The notes beneath the pieces are model-generated. The model saw only the letters and a list, made by a program, of their open reading frames with translations, did not search any database and was not told where the DNA came from. A DNA stretch of 10,367 bases, taken from positions 1-10,367 of the forward strand of contig CAJBLC010000091.1 of the NCBI GenBank assembly GCA_903953805.1. Reading direction: 5' to 3'. Numbering within the stretch: position 1 is the stretch's first letter; every line of letters starts with the position of its first letter. Shown here piece after piece: positions 1-6,352 of the stretch. A program made the position numbers and the translations under genes. The stretch comes from an uncultured Actinomycetes bacterium (lineage in GTDB: Bacteria > Actinomycetota > Actinomycetes > Nanopelagicales > Nanopelagicaceae).

Positions 1-568
1 ATGCCTTCATCGCATCTTCGCTACCAAGTTGCTGGATGAGACCAGCGATGAATGGGTAGGTAGGACCTGACACTGATGGATTGTTCATTCCAACTTGGTT
101 CTTGAAATCTGCAGATGCAAGGTCATCCCAAGAGGTTGGCTTGCGGACCTTAGATGAGTTGTAGACAACGCCGACCATCTCAGTGAAGCCTGGAACCTGG
201 TAGGCATTTGTCTTTGGTGAGAGCTGAGCGCCAATAGCGTTGAGGTGAGCACCCTTTGGCTTGTAATGGAGGAGCTGCTTATCAAGATCAAATGCGGCAC
301 ATGGCTCTGCGCCATCTGCCCAGTAGACGCCCCACTGTGGGTTGTTCTTCTCAGCAGTGATCTTCGCTAGAAGAGGTCCGGTTGAAAGAGCGGTGACATT
401 CACTGGAATACCAGTCTTGGCTGTGAAGGCAGTCGCAACATCGGTTGAATAATCAAGTGCTGCGTAAAGCTGTAGCGCATCTGCAGCGTGAGCTACAGGA
501 GTGAGTGAACCAGCAAGAACTGTTGCCACTGCAACAGCTGCGAGTGAAAACTTATGTGAAATCTTCAA
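1..568 (-). CDS. ABC transporter solute-binding protein (extracellular family 1, iron(III)/2-aminoethylphosphonate-like), partial
   Basis: This is the first 189 codons of a secreted or lipid-anchored substrate-binding protein; the gene runs off the left edge. Residues 1-28 form a signal peptide: Lys at 2 and 6, a hydrophobic core rich in Ala, Val and Leu, and a probable cleavage after VAHA at 28. The mature part has the pattern LYAALDYSTDVATAFTAKTG followed by STGPLLAKI and NNPQWGVYW, which resembles binding proteins of iron(III) (AfuA/FbpA) and 2-aminoethylphosphonate importers. The true ligand cannot be told from this part. The start is a TTG at 568-566. It is preceded by AAGGAG (complement of 574-579) five bases away, and the signal peptide begins right there, so this start is well supported despite the rare codon. 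The ABC-F gene lies 119 bases upstream on the same strand. An 18-base palindrome sits just before the ribosome binding site and suggests its own regulation. Confidence 0.85.
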   Translation of the reverse strand, partial: MKISHKFSLAAVAVATVLAGSLTPVAHAADALQLYAALDYSTDVATAFTAKTGIPVNVTALSTGPLLAKITAEKNNPQWGVYWADGAEPCAAFDLDKQLLHYKPKGAHLNAIGAQLSPKTNAYQVPGFTEMVGVVYNSSKVRKPTSWDDLASADFKNQVGMNNPSVSGPTYPFIAGLIQQLGSEDAMKA

Positions 569-590
569 GATCTCTCCTTGGGTGTGAATG

Positions 591-608
591 CACAATGAAT
601 TCATTGTG
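591..608. promoter_or_regulatory. Perfect 18-base palindrome, candidate operator
   Basis: CACAATGAATTCATTGTG reads identically on both strands. It lies 22 bases upstream of the TTG start of the solute-binding protein gene and 11 bases upstream of its ribosome binding site. It would therefore overlap the promoter or transcription start of that gene. The even-centred dyad differs from the odd-centred Fur, Zur and DtxR boxes. The regulator is unknown. I see no clean sigma-70 promoter around it. Confidence 0.5.
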
Positions 609-687
609 ATTGGAGGAGAGTTAATTCGAGAAAACCGAACAGGTGTAGGTCCTTTGGTGAACGGCGAGGAAACAGCAGGAAAAGTTC

Positions 688-2286
688 CTACTCGAGAGCG
701 ATGAGGTCGAAGTACTCGTCGTTCCAGAGGTCTTCATCGCCATCCGGTAAGAGCAATACTCTCTCAGGCTTGAGCGCTCTTACAGCACCCTCATCGTGGC
801 TCACCATGACCACTGCGCCCTGATATTCACCCAAGGCAGCGAGAATCTCATCGCGCGACGCTGGATCTAGGTTGTTCGTAGGTTCATCAAGGAGGAGAAC
901 GTTCGCCGATCCCACCACCAGCGTGGCTAGCGCGAGGCGAGTTCGCTCACCACCGCTAAGGACCTTCACTGGCTTATCGACATCATCGCCAACAAAGAGG
1001 AATGAACCTAAGACCTGTCGAGCTTGCTGCTCATTGATCTTCTCACCAGAGGAGAGCATGTTCTCAAGGATGGTTCGCTCAAAGTCGAGAGTTTCATGCT
1101 CTTGGGCGTAGTAACCAATTTTCAGACCATGACCAGGTTGGATTTCACCAGTGTCAGATTCAGAGGCGCCACCAAGAATCTTGAGAAGAGTTGTCTTTCC
1201 TGCACCATTTAACCCAAGGATGACGACGCGGGATGAGCGATCAATAGCGAGTGAGACGTCGGTGAAGATTTCTAAAGATCCGTAGGACTTCGATAGACCC
1301 TCAGCCATGAGCGGTGTCTTTCCGCATGGAGCTGGAGTAGGGAAGCGGAGCTTGGCAACCTTGTCACTCTTGCGGACATCTTCAAGTCCCGAAAGAAGTC
1401 GTTCTGATCGCTTCAGCATATTCTGAGCTGCAACTGCCTTTGAGGCCTTCGCACGCATCTTCTCGCCTTGTTTAGCAAGGATGGCGGCTTTCTTCTCAGC
1501 GTTTGCACGTTCCTTCTTGCGACGATGTTCATCATCTTCACGTTGCTGGAGATATTTCTTCCAGCCCATGTTGTACACGTCGATAACATTTCGATTGCCG
1601 TCGATGTAGAAGACCTTATTTACGACGGTCTCAATCAAATTAACATCGTGCGAGATGATGACCAACCCACCGGAATATTTGATGAGATATTCGCGGAGCC
1701 AAATGATCGAGTCCGCATCCAAGTGGTTGGTAGGTTCATCGAGGATGAGGGTTTCAGATCCGCTAAAGAGCAAGCGAGCTAATTCAATACGACGTCGTTG
1801 ACCACCAGAGAGGCCATCCAGGGTGTTTGCAAAGATGTGGTCGGGGAGTCCGAGGTTGGTTGCAATAGATTCCGCCTCGGCCTGTGCTGCATAGCCCCCC
1901 GCCGAATCAAACTCTGCACTTACTCGGGTGTATCGATCGAGTACCTTCTCTAAATCTTCAGGCGAAGCGGTGGCCATCTCTTCTTCAACCTTCGCCATAC
2001 GGATCGCGATCTGATCGAGTCCACGCGCAGAGAGAATGCGATTGAGAACGAGTTCCCCTTGATCACCAGTGCGAGGGTCCTGGGGGAGGTAACCGATAGA
2101 GCCCGTGCGAACTACCTGGCCGCCGGCTGGCATCGTTTCGCCAGCGAGAACCTTGGCGAGTGTTGATTTTCCGGCACCATTTCGACCGACAAATCCAATG
2201 CGATCACCATGGTTGATACGAACTGTCACATCTTTAACGAGGAGTCGCGCCCCAGCGCGTAATTCGACACTCTGGGTTGCAATCAT
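688..2286 (-). CDS. ABC-F family ATPase (ribosome-associated type, two nucleotide-binding domains)
   Basis: This cytosolic protein of 532 residues carries two ABC ATPase domains and no membrane segments, the hallmark of the ABC-F group. Members act on the ribosome as translation factors or antibiotic-protection proteins rather than as transporters. Domain 1 has Walker A GRNGAGKS at 34-41, signature LSGGQ at 159-163 and Walker B with LDEPTNHLD at 182-190. Domain 2 has Walker A GLNGAGKT at 358-365, signature LSGGE at 443-447 and LDEPTNNLD at 466-474. Between them, about 245-310, is a long, strongly basic helical linker, the region that reaches the tRNA in this family. Both catalytic Glu residues (184, 468) are present. 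The C-terminus is acidic and short. Start is ATG, 21 bases after the marC-family gene; the ribosome binding site is weak, so read-through or coupling is likely. The subfamily (Uup, EttA or resistance type) is not assigned, and no resistance role is implied by context. Confidence 0.9.
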   Translation of the reverse strand: MIATQSVELRAGARLLVKDVTVRINHGDRIGFVGRNGAGKSTLAKVLAGETMPAGGQVVRTGSIGYLPQDPRTGDQGELVLNRILSARGLDQIAIRMAKVEEEMATASPEDLEKVLDRYTRVSAEFDSAGGYAAQAEAESIATNLGLPDHIFANTLDGLSGGQRRRIELARLLFSGSETLILDEPTNHLDADSIIWLREYLIKYSGGLVIISHDVNLIETVVNKVFYIDGNRNVIDVYNMGWKKYLQQREDDEHRRKKERANAEKKAAILAKQGEKMRAKASKAVAAQNMLKRSERLLSGLEDVRKSDKVAKLRFPTPAPCGKTPLMAEGLSKSYGSLEIFTDVSLAIDRSSRVVILGLNGAGKTTLLKILGGASESDTGEIQPGHGLKIGYYAQEHETLDFERTILENMLSSGEKINEQQARQVLGSFLFVGDDVDKPVKVLSGGERTRLALATLVVGSANVLLLDEPTNNLDPASRDEILAALGEYQGAVVMVSHDEGAVRALKPERVLLLPDGDEDLWNDEYFDLIALE

Positions 2287-2307
2287 TGGGTCAGTCTCTC
2301 ACAGAGG

Positions 2308-2928
2308 TTATAGATTGAAGAAACCTTTGATAGAGGCAACAATCATCTCAACGGCAATCGCGGCTAGAAGAAGTCCTGCAATTCGAGCAAAGAGTGTGAC
2401 ACCAGACTCCTTAATGAGTCCAAGAATCTTGGTCGAAAACATTAATGTGATTCCGATGATCACGTGGGTTGCGACAATGGCAAGGAGGAGCGCTCCCTGC
2501 TTTGCGGTCCCATGTGCATAGTTCACGTAGAGCATCGTTGTCACAATGGCACCAGGACCGGCAAGCAATGGTGTGCCAAGTGGTACTAACGCAATATTGC
2601 CTTTAGGAGAGTTCATATCCGGATTATCTTTTCCGGTGAGCAACTCAAGTGAGATGAGCAGCATCAACAACCCACCAGCTCCTTGCAGTCCAAAGAGCGA
2701 GACGTGCAGGTAGTTAAGAACAAACTTCCCGAAAAGCGCGAAGAGGACGATCACAAAGAGTGAGACGCTTGCCGCTTGCCACGCTAAGCGAACTCGTTCA
2801 CGGGGGCTGCGATCCCCGACGAGTGCGAGGAAGAATGGGGTGGCGCCAGGGGGATCGAGAATAACGAGAAGAGTGACGAAGGCTTGAAGCCCAAAGGCAA
2901 CCGCAGAGAGTGATCCGAGATTGTTCAT
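2308..2928 (-). CDS. MarC family integral membrane protein
   Basis: A 206-residue hydrophobic protein with about six predicted membrane segments (roughly 10-30, 44-66, 68-90, 110-133, 140-165, 180-204). It shows the two family signatures: DPPGATPFF near the N-terminus (about 25-33) and PLGTPLLAGPGAI in the middle, which are typical of MarC/UPF0056 proteins. Length is normal for the family. MarC proteins lie in the inner membrane. Their substrate is unresolved, and an early proposed link to multiple antibiotic resistance in E. coli was not upheld. The gene follows the nickel/cobalt permease gene by 18 bases and precedes the ABC-F gene by 21 bases, all on one strand, so it is probably the middle gene of a three-gene transcript. 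Upstream of the ATG only a poor ribosome binding site is visible. Confidence 0.88.
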   Translation of the reverse strand: MNNLGSLSAVAFGLQAFVTLLVILDPPGATPFFLALVGDRSPRERVRLAWQAASVSLFVIVLFALFGKFVLNYLHVSLFGLQGAGGLLMLLISLELLTGKDNPDMNSPKGNIALVPLGTPLLAGPGAIVTTMLYVNYAHGTAKQGALLLAIVATHVIIGITLMFSTKILGLIKESGVTLFARIAGLLLAAIAVEMIVASIKGFFNL

Positions 2929-2946
2929 ACCCGAATCGTATCGGCT

Positions 2947-4134
2947 TTAATCGATCGTAAAGCCATCCTTAATCTCACCAAGTTCGATACCTGCAGCAAC
3001 GTGATCCGTATTTTCACCACGTGCAAGTTGCGCTTGGTGAGCCTTGTCATGCCAGCGACGTTCAATATTTCCAAAGCGCCACAAGAGAAGTGCGAGCGCC
3101 CAAACTGCTACAAACATACCGACGATAATGAAGCCAGCTCGGTTAATATTGAAATTACGTGCATATGTCCAGAAGCCACCAGTCAGATTGAGTTGATTCG
3201 CAAAAACTTGAGCTACTTCAAGGCCGCCGATAAAGATCGCAACTAGTACCGATAATCCCGTGATGACGATGTTGTAGTACACCTTGCGTACTGGACGAGA
3301 GAAGGCCCAGCCATAAGCAAAGTTCATGAAAGAGCCATCGATCGTGTCGAGCAAACTCATACCGCCCGCAAAGAGCATTGGCAGACTAAGAATTGCCCAC
3401 CAAGGAAGTCCTGCTACTACCGATGATCCCGCAAGGACTAAAAGCGCAACTTCGGTCGCGGTATCAAATCCAAGTCCAAAGAGAATGCCCAGTGGATACA
3501 TCTTCCAGCTTGAGTCGATACGGCGAGCAATTGGTCCAAAGAAGCGCATCATGAAGCCACGAGAGTTGAGATGCTTCTCAAGTTCGGCTTCGTTGTAGAG
3601 CCCGTTGCGCATGGCACGGAAGACCTTTATGACAGAGAGAAGAACCACGAGATTGAGAAGCGCGATGATCATTAAGAATGCGCCGCTCACAGACGTACCG
3701 ATCAAGCTCGTGTAATGATGGAGAGAGGAGTTATCGTTTTTGATCTGTACACCGAGAGATTTGATTCCAAAGTTGAGAATGATTGCTAACGCAGTCACAA
3801 CAGAGGAGTGGCCGAGCGAGAAGAAGAAGCCAACTGCAAGCGGACGTTTTCCTTCCGACATCAATTTACGAGTGGTGTTATCGATCGCAGAGATGTGATC
3901 GGCATCGAAGGCATGTCTCATGCCGAGTGTGAGAGCAAGGAAGCCTGTGCCCCAACCAAAGAGGGTTCCATCAGAGAGTTTGTAGTGGCCGGATGTGGCT
4001 GCCCACATCAAGAGCGTTCCACCAATCAGCAAGAAGAAAATCACGCCGAACATCGCGGCCATCCGCTTGCGTTCATCGCGAGAGAGGCCCCCGATAAAGG
4101 ATGCCGCAGGTGTGGTGGTAGTTGGGTTATTCAT
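2947..4134 (-). CDS. Nickel/cobalt permease, NiCoT family (HoxN/NixA type)
   Basis: A 395-residue secondary transporter for Ni2+ and/or Co2+ in the cytoplasmic membrane. All the family signatures are present: RHAFDADHI at 73-81 in the second membrane helix (the metal-binding His/Asp cluster), FFSLGHSSVV at 104-113, LGFDTATE at 221-228 and GMSLLDTIDG at 258-267. About eight hydrophobic segments are visible, with a hydrophilic loop around 175-210. The tail after about 355 is hydrophilic, with His at 362, 366 and 378. Choice between nickel and cobalt cannot be read from these motifs alone. No urease, hydrogenase or cobalamin gene lies in the window, so the enzyme it feeds is unknown. Start is ATG at 4134-4132. 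The 200-base region upstream carries a Nur-box-like site, suggesting nickel-dependent repression. It appears to be the first gene of a transcript continuing into the MarC and ABC-F genes. Confidence 0.94.
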   Translation of the reverse strand: MNNPTTTTPAASFIGGLSRDERKRMAAMFGVIFFLLIGGTLLMWAATSGHYKLSDGTLFGWGTGFLALTLGMRHAFDADHISAIDNTTRKLMSEGKRPLAVGFFFSLGHSSVVTALAIILNFGIKSLGVQIKNDNSSLHHYTSLIGTSVSGAFLMIIALLNLVVLLSVIKVFRAMRNGLYNEAELEKHLNSRGFMMRFFGPIARRIDSSWKMYPLGILFGLGFDTATEVALLVLAGSSVVAGLPWWAILSLPMLFAGGMSLLDTIDGSFMNFAYGWAFSRPVRKVYYNIVITGLSVLVAIFIGGLEVAQVFANQLNLTGGFWTYARNFNINRAGFIIVGMFVAVWALALLLWRFGNIERRWHDKAHQAQLARGENTDHVAAGIELGEIKDGFTID

Positions 4135-4164
4135 TGGCTGACGCCCCTAGTAAAGCTATGTTGC

Positions 4165-4183
4165 CTGGCCATCTGATGGCTAG
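4165..4183. promoter_or_regulatory. 19-base dyad upstream of nickel/cobalt permease
   Basis: CTGGCCATC-T-GATGGCTAG is an inverted repeat with eight of nine base pairs matching around a single central base. It lies 30-48 bases before the permease start, directly next to the Nur-like box. It could be a second operator, part of a leader hairpin, or chance. Evidence is symmetry and position only. Confidence 0.3.
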
Positions 4184-4184
4184 A

Positions 4185-4199
4185 TGCAAACCCTTTGCA
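4185..4199. promoter_or_regulatory. Candidate Nur (nickel uptake regulator) box
   Basis: TGCAA-ACCCT-TTGCA is a perfect dyad that matches the core of the published Streptomyces Nur box (tTGCaa-N5-ttGCAA, from memory). Only the outermost base on each side differs. It sits about 50 bases upstream of the nickel/cobalt permease start, where a Fur-family repressor loaded with nickel would be expected to act. Whether this genome encodes Nur is not visible in the window. Confidence 0.5.
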
Positions 4200-4244
4200 G
4201 AAAGCAAAGATACCTCAGTGATCACTAACTAGCGAGTTGAAATG

Positions 4245-4274
4245 AAAAAGGCCCCCGCGATTACGGGGGCCTTT
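4245..4274 (-). terminator. Intrinsic terminator of glnA
   Basis: An 11-base-pair stem (4247-4257 with 4264-4274, rich in G and C with a run of five C:G pairs) closes a six-base loop. On the minus strand it is followed by a five-T tract (complement of 4249-4245). It lies 61 bases after the glnA stop codon. The A-run before the stem also gives a short T-run on the plus strand, but no plus-strand gene approaches from the left. Confidence 0.92.
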
Positions 4275-4335
4275 CGAATCAGGTCTGAGCTTGGTGACGG
4301 GGAAGCGTCAATCCTGAAGCGCTGAGATCGATATT

Positions 4336-5766
4336 TTAAATATCGTAGTAAAGCTCGAACTCAGCTGGATGTGGACGAAGGCGTACGTAGTCGACTTCTG
4401 CTGAACGCTTGTAGTTGATCCAGGTTTCGATGAGATCTGGAGTAAATACGCCACCCTTTGTGAGGTAGTCGTGATTTGCCTCGAGTGCATCGAGAACTTC
4501 TGGAAGTGAACCTGGAACTTGTGGGATAGCTGCAGCATCTGCACCCTCAAGCTCGTAGAGATCCTTATCAACTGGTGCAAGAGGCTCGATCTTGTTCTGG
4601 ATACCGTCGATACCAGCCATCAACATCGCAGCGAATGCGAGGTATGGGTTGGCTGATGGATCTGGGCAACGGAACTCGATGCGCTTCGCCTTTGGATTTG
4701 AACCAGTGATTGGGATACGGATACAAGCAGAACGGTTACGTGCTGAGTAAACGAGGTTTACTGGCGCTTCGTAACCTGGAACCAAACGGTGATATGAGTT
4801 CACAGTTGGGTTGGTGAATGCGAGAAGTGATGGAGCATGCTTCAAGAGACCACCGATATACCAACGAGCCATATCGGAGAGATCGCCATAGCCATCGCCG
4901 AAGAAGAGTGGCTTGCCATCCTTCCAAAGTGATTGGTGAACGTGCATACCTGAACCGTTGTCGCCAAAGAGTGGCTTTGGCATAAAGGTTGCAGTCTTGC
5001 CATTCTTCCAAGCAACGTTCTTAATAATGTACTTGAACTTCATAACATCATCACCAGCTGTGAGGATGTCTGAGAAGCGGTAGTTGATCTCCATCTGACC
5101 AGCAGTTCCCACTTCGTGGTGCGAACGCTCTACAAGAAGGCCGACCTTTCCGAGAGTCATAACCATCTCATCGCGGATATCTGCGAGTTGATCAGTTGGT
5201 GAAACTGGGAAGTAGCCACCCTTGTAGCGAGTCTTGTATCCGCGGTTTGGAGTGCCATCGGCTTCGAGTGATGCACCAGTGTTCCAGGCGCCTTCAATTG
5301 AATCGATGAAGTGGTGTGATGCGTTCTGTGATGTTCCAAAGTTCACTTCATCAAAGAGGTAGAACTCTGCTTCTGGAGCGAAGAATGCGGTGTCAGCGAT
5401 ACCTGTTGACTTGAGATACTCAACTGCCTTTGCAACTACACCACGTGGATCACGTGAGTATGGCGAATTATCAATTGGGTTGTGAACTGAGAAGTTGATG
5501 ACAAGAGTCTTCTCAGCACGGAATGGATCGATGAAGGCGCTTGATGGAATTGGAAGCAACTTCATATCTGATTCGTGAATTGCTTGGAATCCACGGATCG
5601 ATGAACCATCAAACATCAAGCCATCTGTGAAGACAGCCTCATCAAATGATTCAACTGGAACGTTGAAGTGCTGTTGGATTCCTGGAAGGTCGATGAATCG
5701 AATATCAATTAGCTTGACATCGTTCTTCTTGATGAAATCAAAGATTTCAGCTGAGTTCTTAAACAT
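4336..5766 (-). CDS. glnA: Type I glutamine synthetase
   Basis: This enzyme makes glutamine from glutamate, ammonia and ATP in the cytosol and is the main entry of ammonium into metabolism. At 476 residues it has the length of the dodecameric GS-I class. Visible motifs include the Asp loop DGLMFDGSS (48-56), the metal-binding EAEFYLFD (132-139), the HHEVGTAGQMEINY region (216-229), the ATP-binding NGSGMHVHQ (270-278), the flexible flap NSYHRLVPGYEAP (323-335) and R-I-EFRCPDP (362-370). The tyrosine that is adenylylated in the beta subgroup is present as Y404 in KDLYEL. However, the usual PPEE or APEE that follows is replaced by EGAD, so control by adenylyltransferase may be altered. Start is ATG with GGAG four bases upstream. 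A strong terminator follows. The gene is transcribed away from the RDD gene across a 181-base region holding a GlnR-like motif. Confidence 0.97.
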   Translation of the reverse strand: MFKNSAEIFDFIKKNDVKLIDIRFIDLPGIQQHFNVPVESFDEAVFTDGLMFDGSSIRGFQAIHESDMKLLPIPSSAFIDPFRAEKTLVINFSVHNPIDNSPYSRDPRGVVAKAVEYLKSTGIADTAFFAPEAEFYLFDEVNFGTSQNASHHFIDSIEGAWNTGASLEADGTPNRGYKTRYKGGYFPVSPTDQLADIRDEMVMTLGKVGLLVERSHHEVGTAGQMEINYRFSDILTAGDDVMKFKYIIKNVAWKNGKTATFMPKPLFGDNGSGMHVHQSLWKDGKPLFFGDGYGDLSDMARWYIGGLLKHAPSLLAFTNPTVNSYHRLVPGYEAPVNLVYSARNRSACIRIPITGSNPKAKRIEFRCPDPSANPYLAFAAMLMAGIDGIQNKIEPLAPVDKDLYELEGADAAAIPQVPGSLPEVLDALEANHDYLTKGGVFTPDLIETWINYKRSAEVDYVRLRPHPAEFELYYDI

Positions 5767-5873
5767 GCTTCTCCGTACTAGTTCGTTGTCGCATTCAAGG
5801 AAGCCGCTTCGCCGGGGCTCACTTGTTATGGGTGAAATCTAAGGCTTGTGAGTGAAAAGGGGATAACCCAAAT

Positions 5874-5889
5874 GTTACGAACATGTTTC
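5874..5889. promoter_or_regulatory. Possible GlnR half-box pair between glnA and RDD gene
   Basis: On the minus strand the sequence reads GAAAC-n6-GTAAC, which has the spacing and the two half-site types (GaAAc and gTnAC) of actinobacterial GlnR boxes. It also forms a near-palindrome around a central CATG. It lies about 110 bases before the glnA start. The flanking half-sites that complete a strong box are poor, so the match may be chance. Confidence 0.3.
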
Positions 5890-5947
5890 GTACTCTCGAC
5901 CTACGGTCTAGCCGCCCCGAAGAGCCCCAAAAAGGTAGCCTTGGGCC

Positions 5948-6310
5948 ATGACGAGCGCTCCCGAACCGACTATGGCTGGAATGGGGATCCGTTTTGCAGC
6001 ATTGGCGGTTGATTGGATCGCTACCAGCGTCATCATCAGCGGACTGACTGGGCGGAATTACGGTTACCAGGGGGAGCGGACCCTGCTCTTCTTTGTCGAG
6101 GTTGTTGTACTCACCTCGCTCATGGGTTCTTCAGCTGGTCAAAGGCTCTTCCGACTTCGGGTGGTCGATTCCGAGACCGGTGGATCGATCTCACCAATAC
6201 GTGTGATGGTCAGAACTTTACTGATCGTCCTCGTTCTGCCAGCGCTCTTTCGCAAAGATGGGATGGCCTATCACGATGCGATGTGCAAGACGAGAGTTGT
6301 GCGGATTTAG
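5948..6310 (+). CDS. RDD family membrane protein
   Basis: A small 120-residue membrane protein with three likely membrane helices (about 14-34, 46-63 and 86-101). The residues that name the family can be placed: R15 and D22 in RFAALAVDW, then GQRLFRLRVV at 64-73, and HDAMCKT with D110 near the C-terminus. Function of RDD proteins is largely unknown; some are proposed to move ions or small solutes. Its place between glnA and the DUF4191/lip cluster is the arrangement I know from Actinobacteria. The ATG at 5948 is the first start after an in-frame stop at 5936-5938. A weak AAAGG lies 12 bases upstream, so initiation may be inefficient or the start may be internal (codon 9 or 12). The gene is divergent from glnA and convergent with the DUF4191 gene, from which only 36 bases separate the two stop codons. 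Confidence 0.85.
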   Translation: MTSAPEPTMAGMGIRFAALAVDWIATSVIISGLTGRNYGYQGERTLLFFVEVVVLTSLMGSSAGQRLFRLRVVDSETGGSISPIRVMVRTLLIVLVLPALFRKDGMAYHDAMCKTRVVRI

Positions 6311-6316
6311 AAGTTT

Positions 6317-6352
6317 TTAGCGCAAGTTAGCGCAAGTTAGCGCTAGTTAGCG
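6317..6352. repeat. Short tandem repeat, 10-base unit, 3.6 copies
   Basis: Two exact copies of TTAGCGCAAG are followed by TTAGCGCTAG and a partial TTAGCG. The array fills most of the gap between two convergent genes. It supplies the stop codon and last codons of the DUF4191 gene, which lie at 6347-6349 and just to the right. A six-base-pair stem (TAGCGC with GCGCTA, 6328-6345) can form inside it, but there is no clear T-tract, so it is not called a terminator. Confidence 0.8.

Noticed and set aside
569..687. A terminator between the ABC-F gene and the solute-binding protein gene
   Set aside because: I see no stem followed by a T-tract there. The only strong symmetry is the 18-base palindrome, which lies at operator distance from the next gene.
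3808..4176. Plus-strand open frame of 122 codons with several Cys residues, opposite the nickel/cobalt permease
   Set aside because: It is antisense to the NiCoT N-terminus, including the RHAFDADHI motif; the Cys residues come from the reverse of permease codons.
4217..4226. Ten-base palindrome AGTGATCACT in the glnA/permease gap
   Set aside because: Short enough to occur by chance, with no flanking symmetry and no known box that it matches.
4135..4246. Possible cobalamin or NiCo riboswitch before the nickel/cobalt permease
   Set aside because: I found no B12-box-like element or multi-stem layout, and the space between the glnA terminator and the permease start is only about 110 bases. The short dyads fit protein operators better.
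4329..4345. AT-rich inverted repeat CGATATTT-T-AAATATCG at the end of glnA
   Set aside because: It covers the conserved C-terminal Tyr-Tyr-Asp-Ile codons and the stop codon, and the real terminator lies further on. The symmetry is explained by coding sequence and has no T-tract.
4308..5766. Additional minus-strand frames inside glnA (4308-4580, 4736-5011, 5157-5339)
   Set aside because: All are out-of-frame readings of an intact glutamine synthetase gene.
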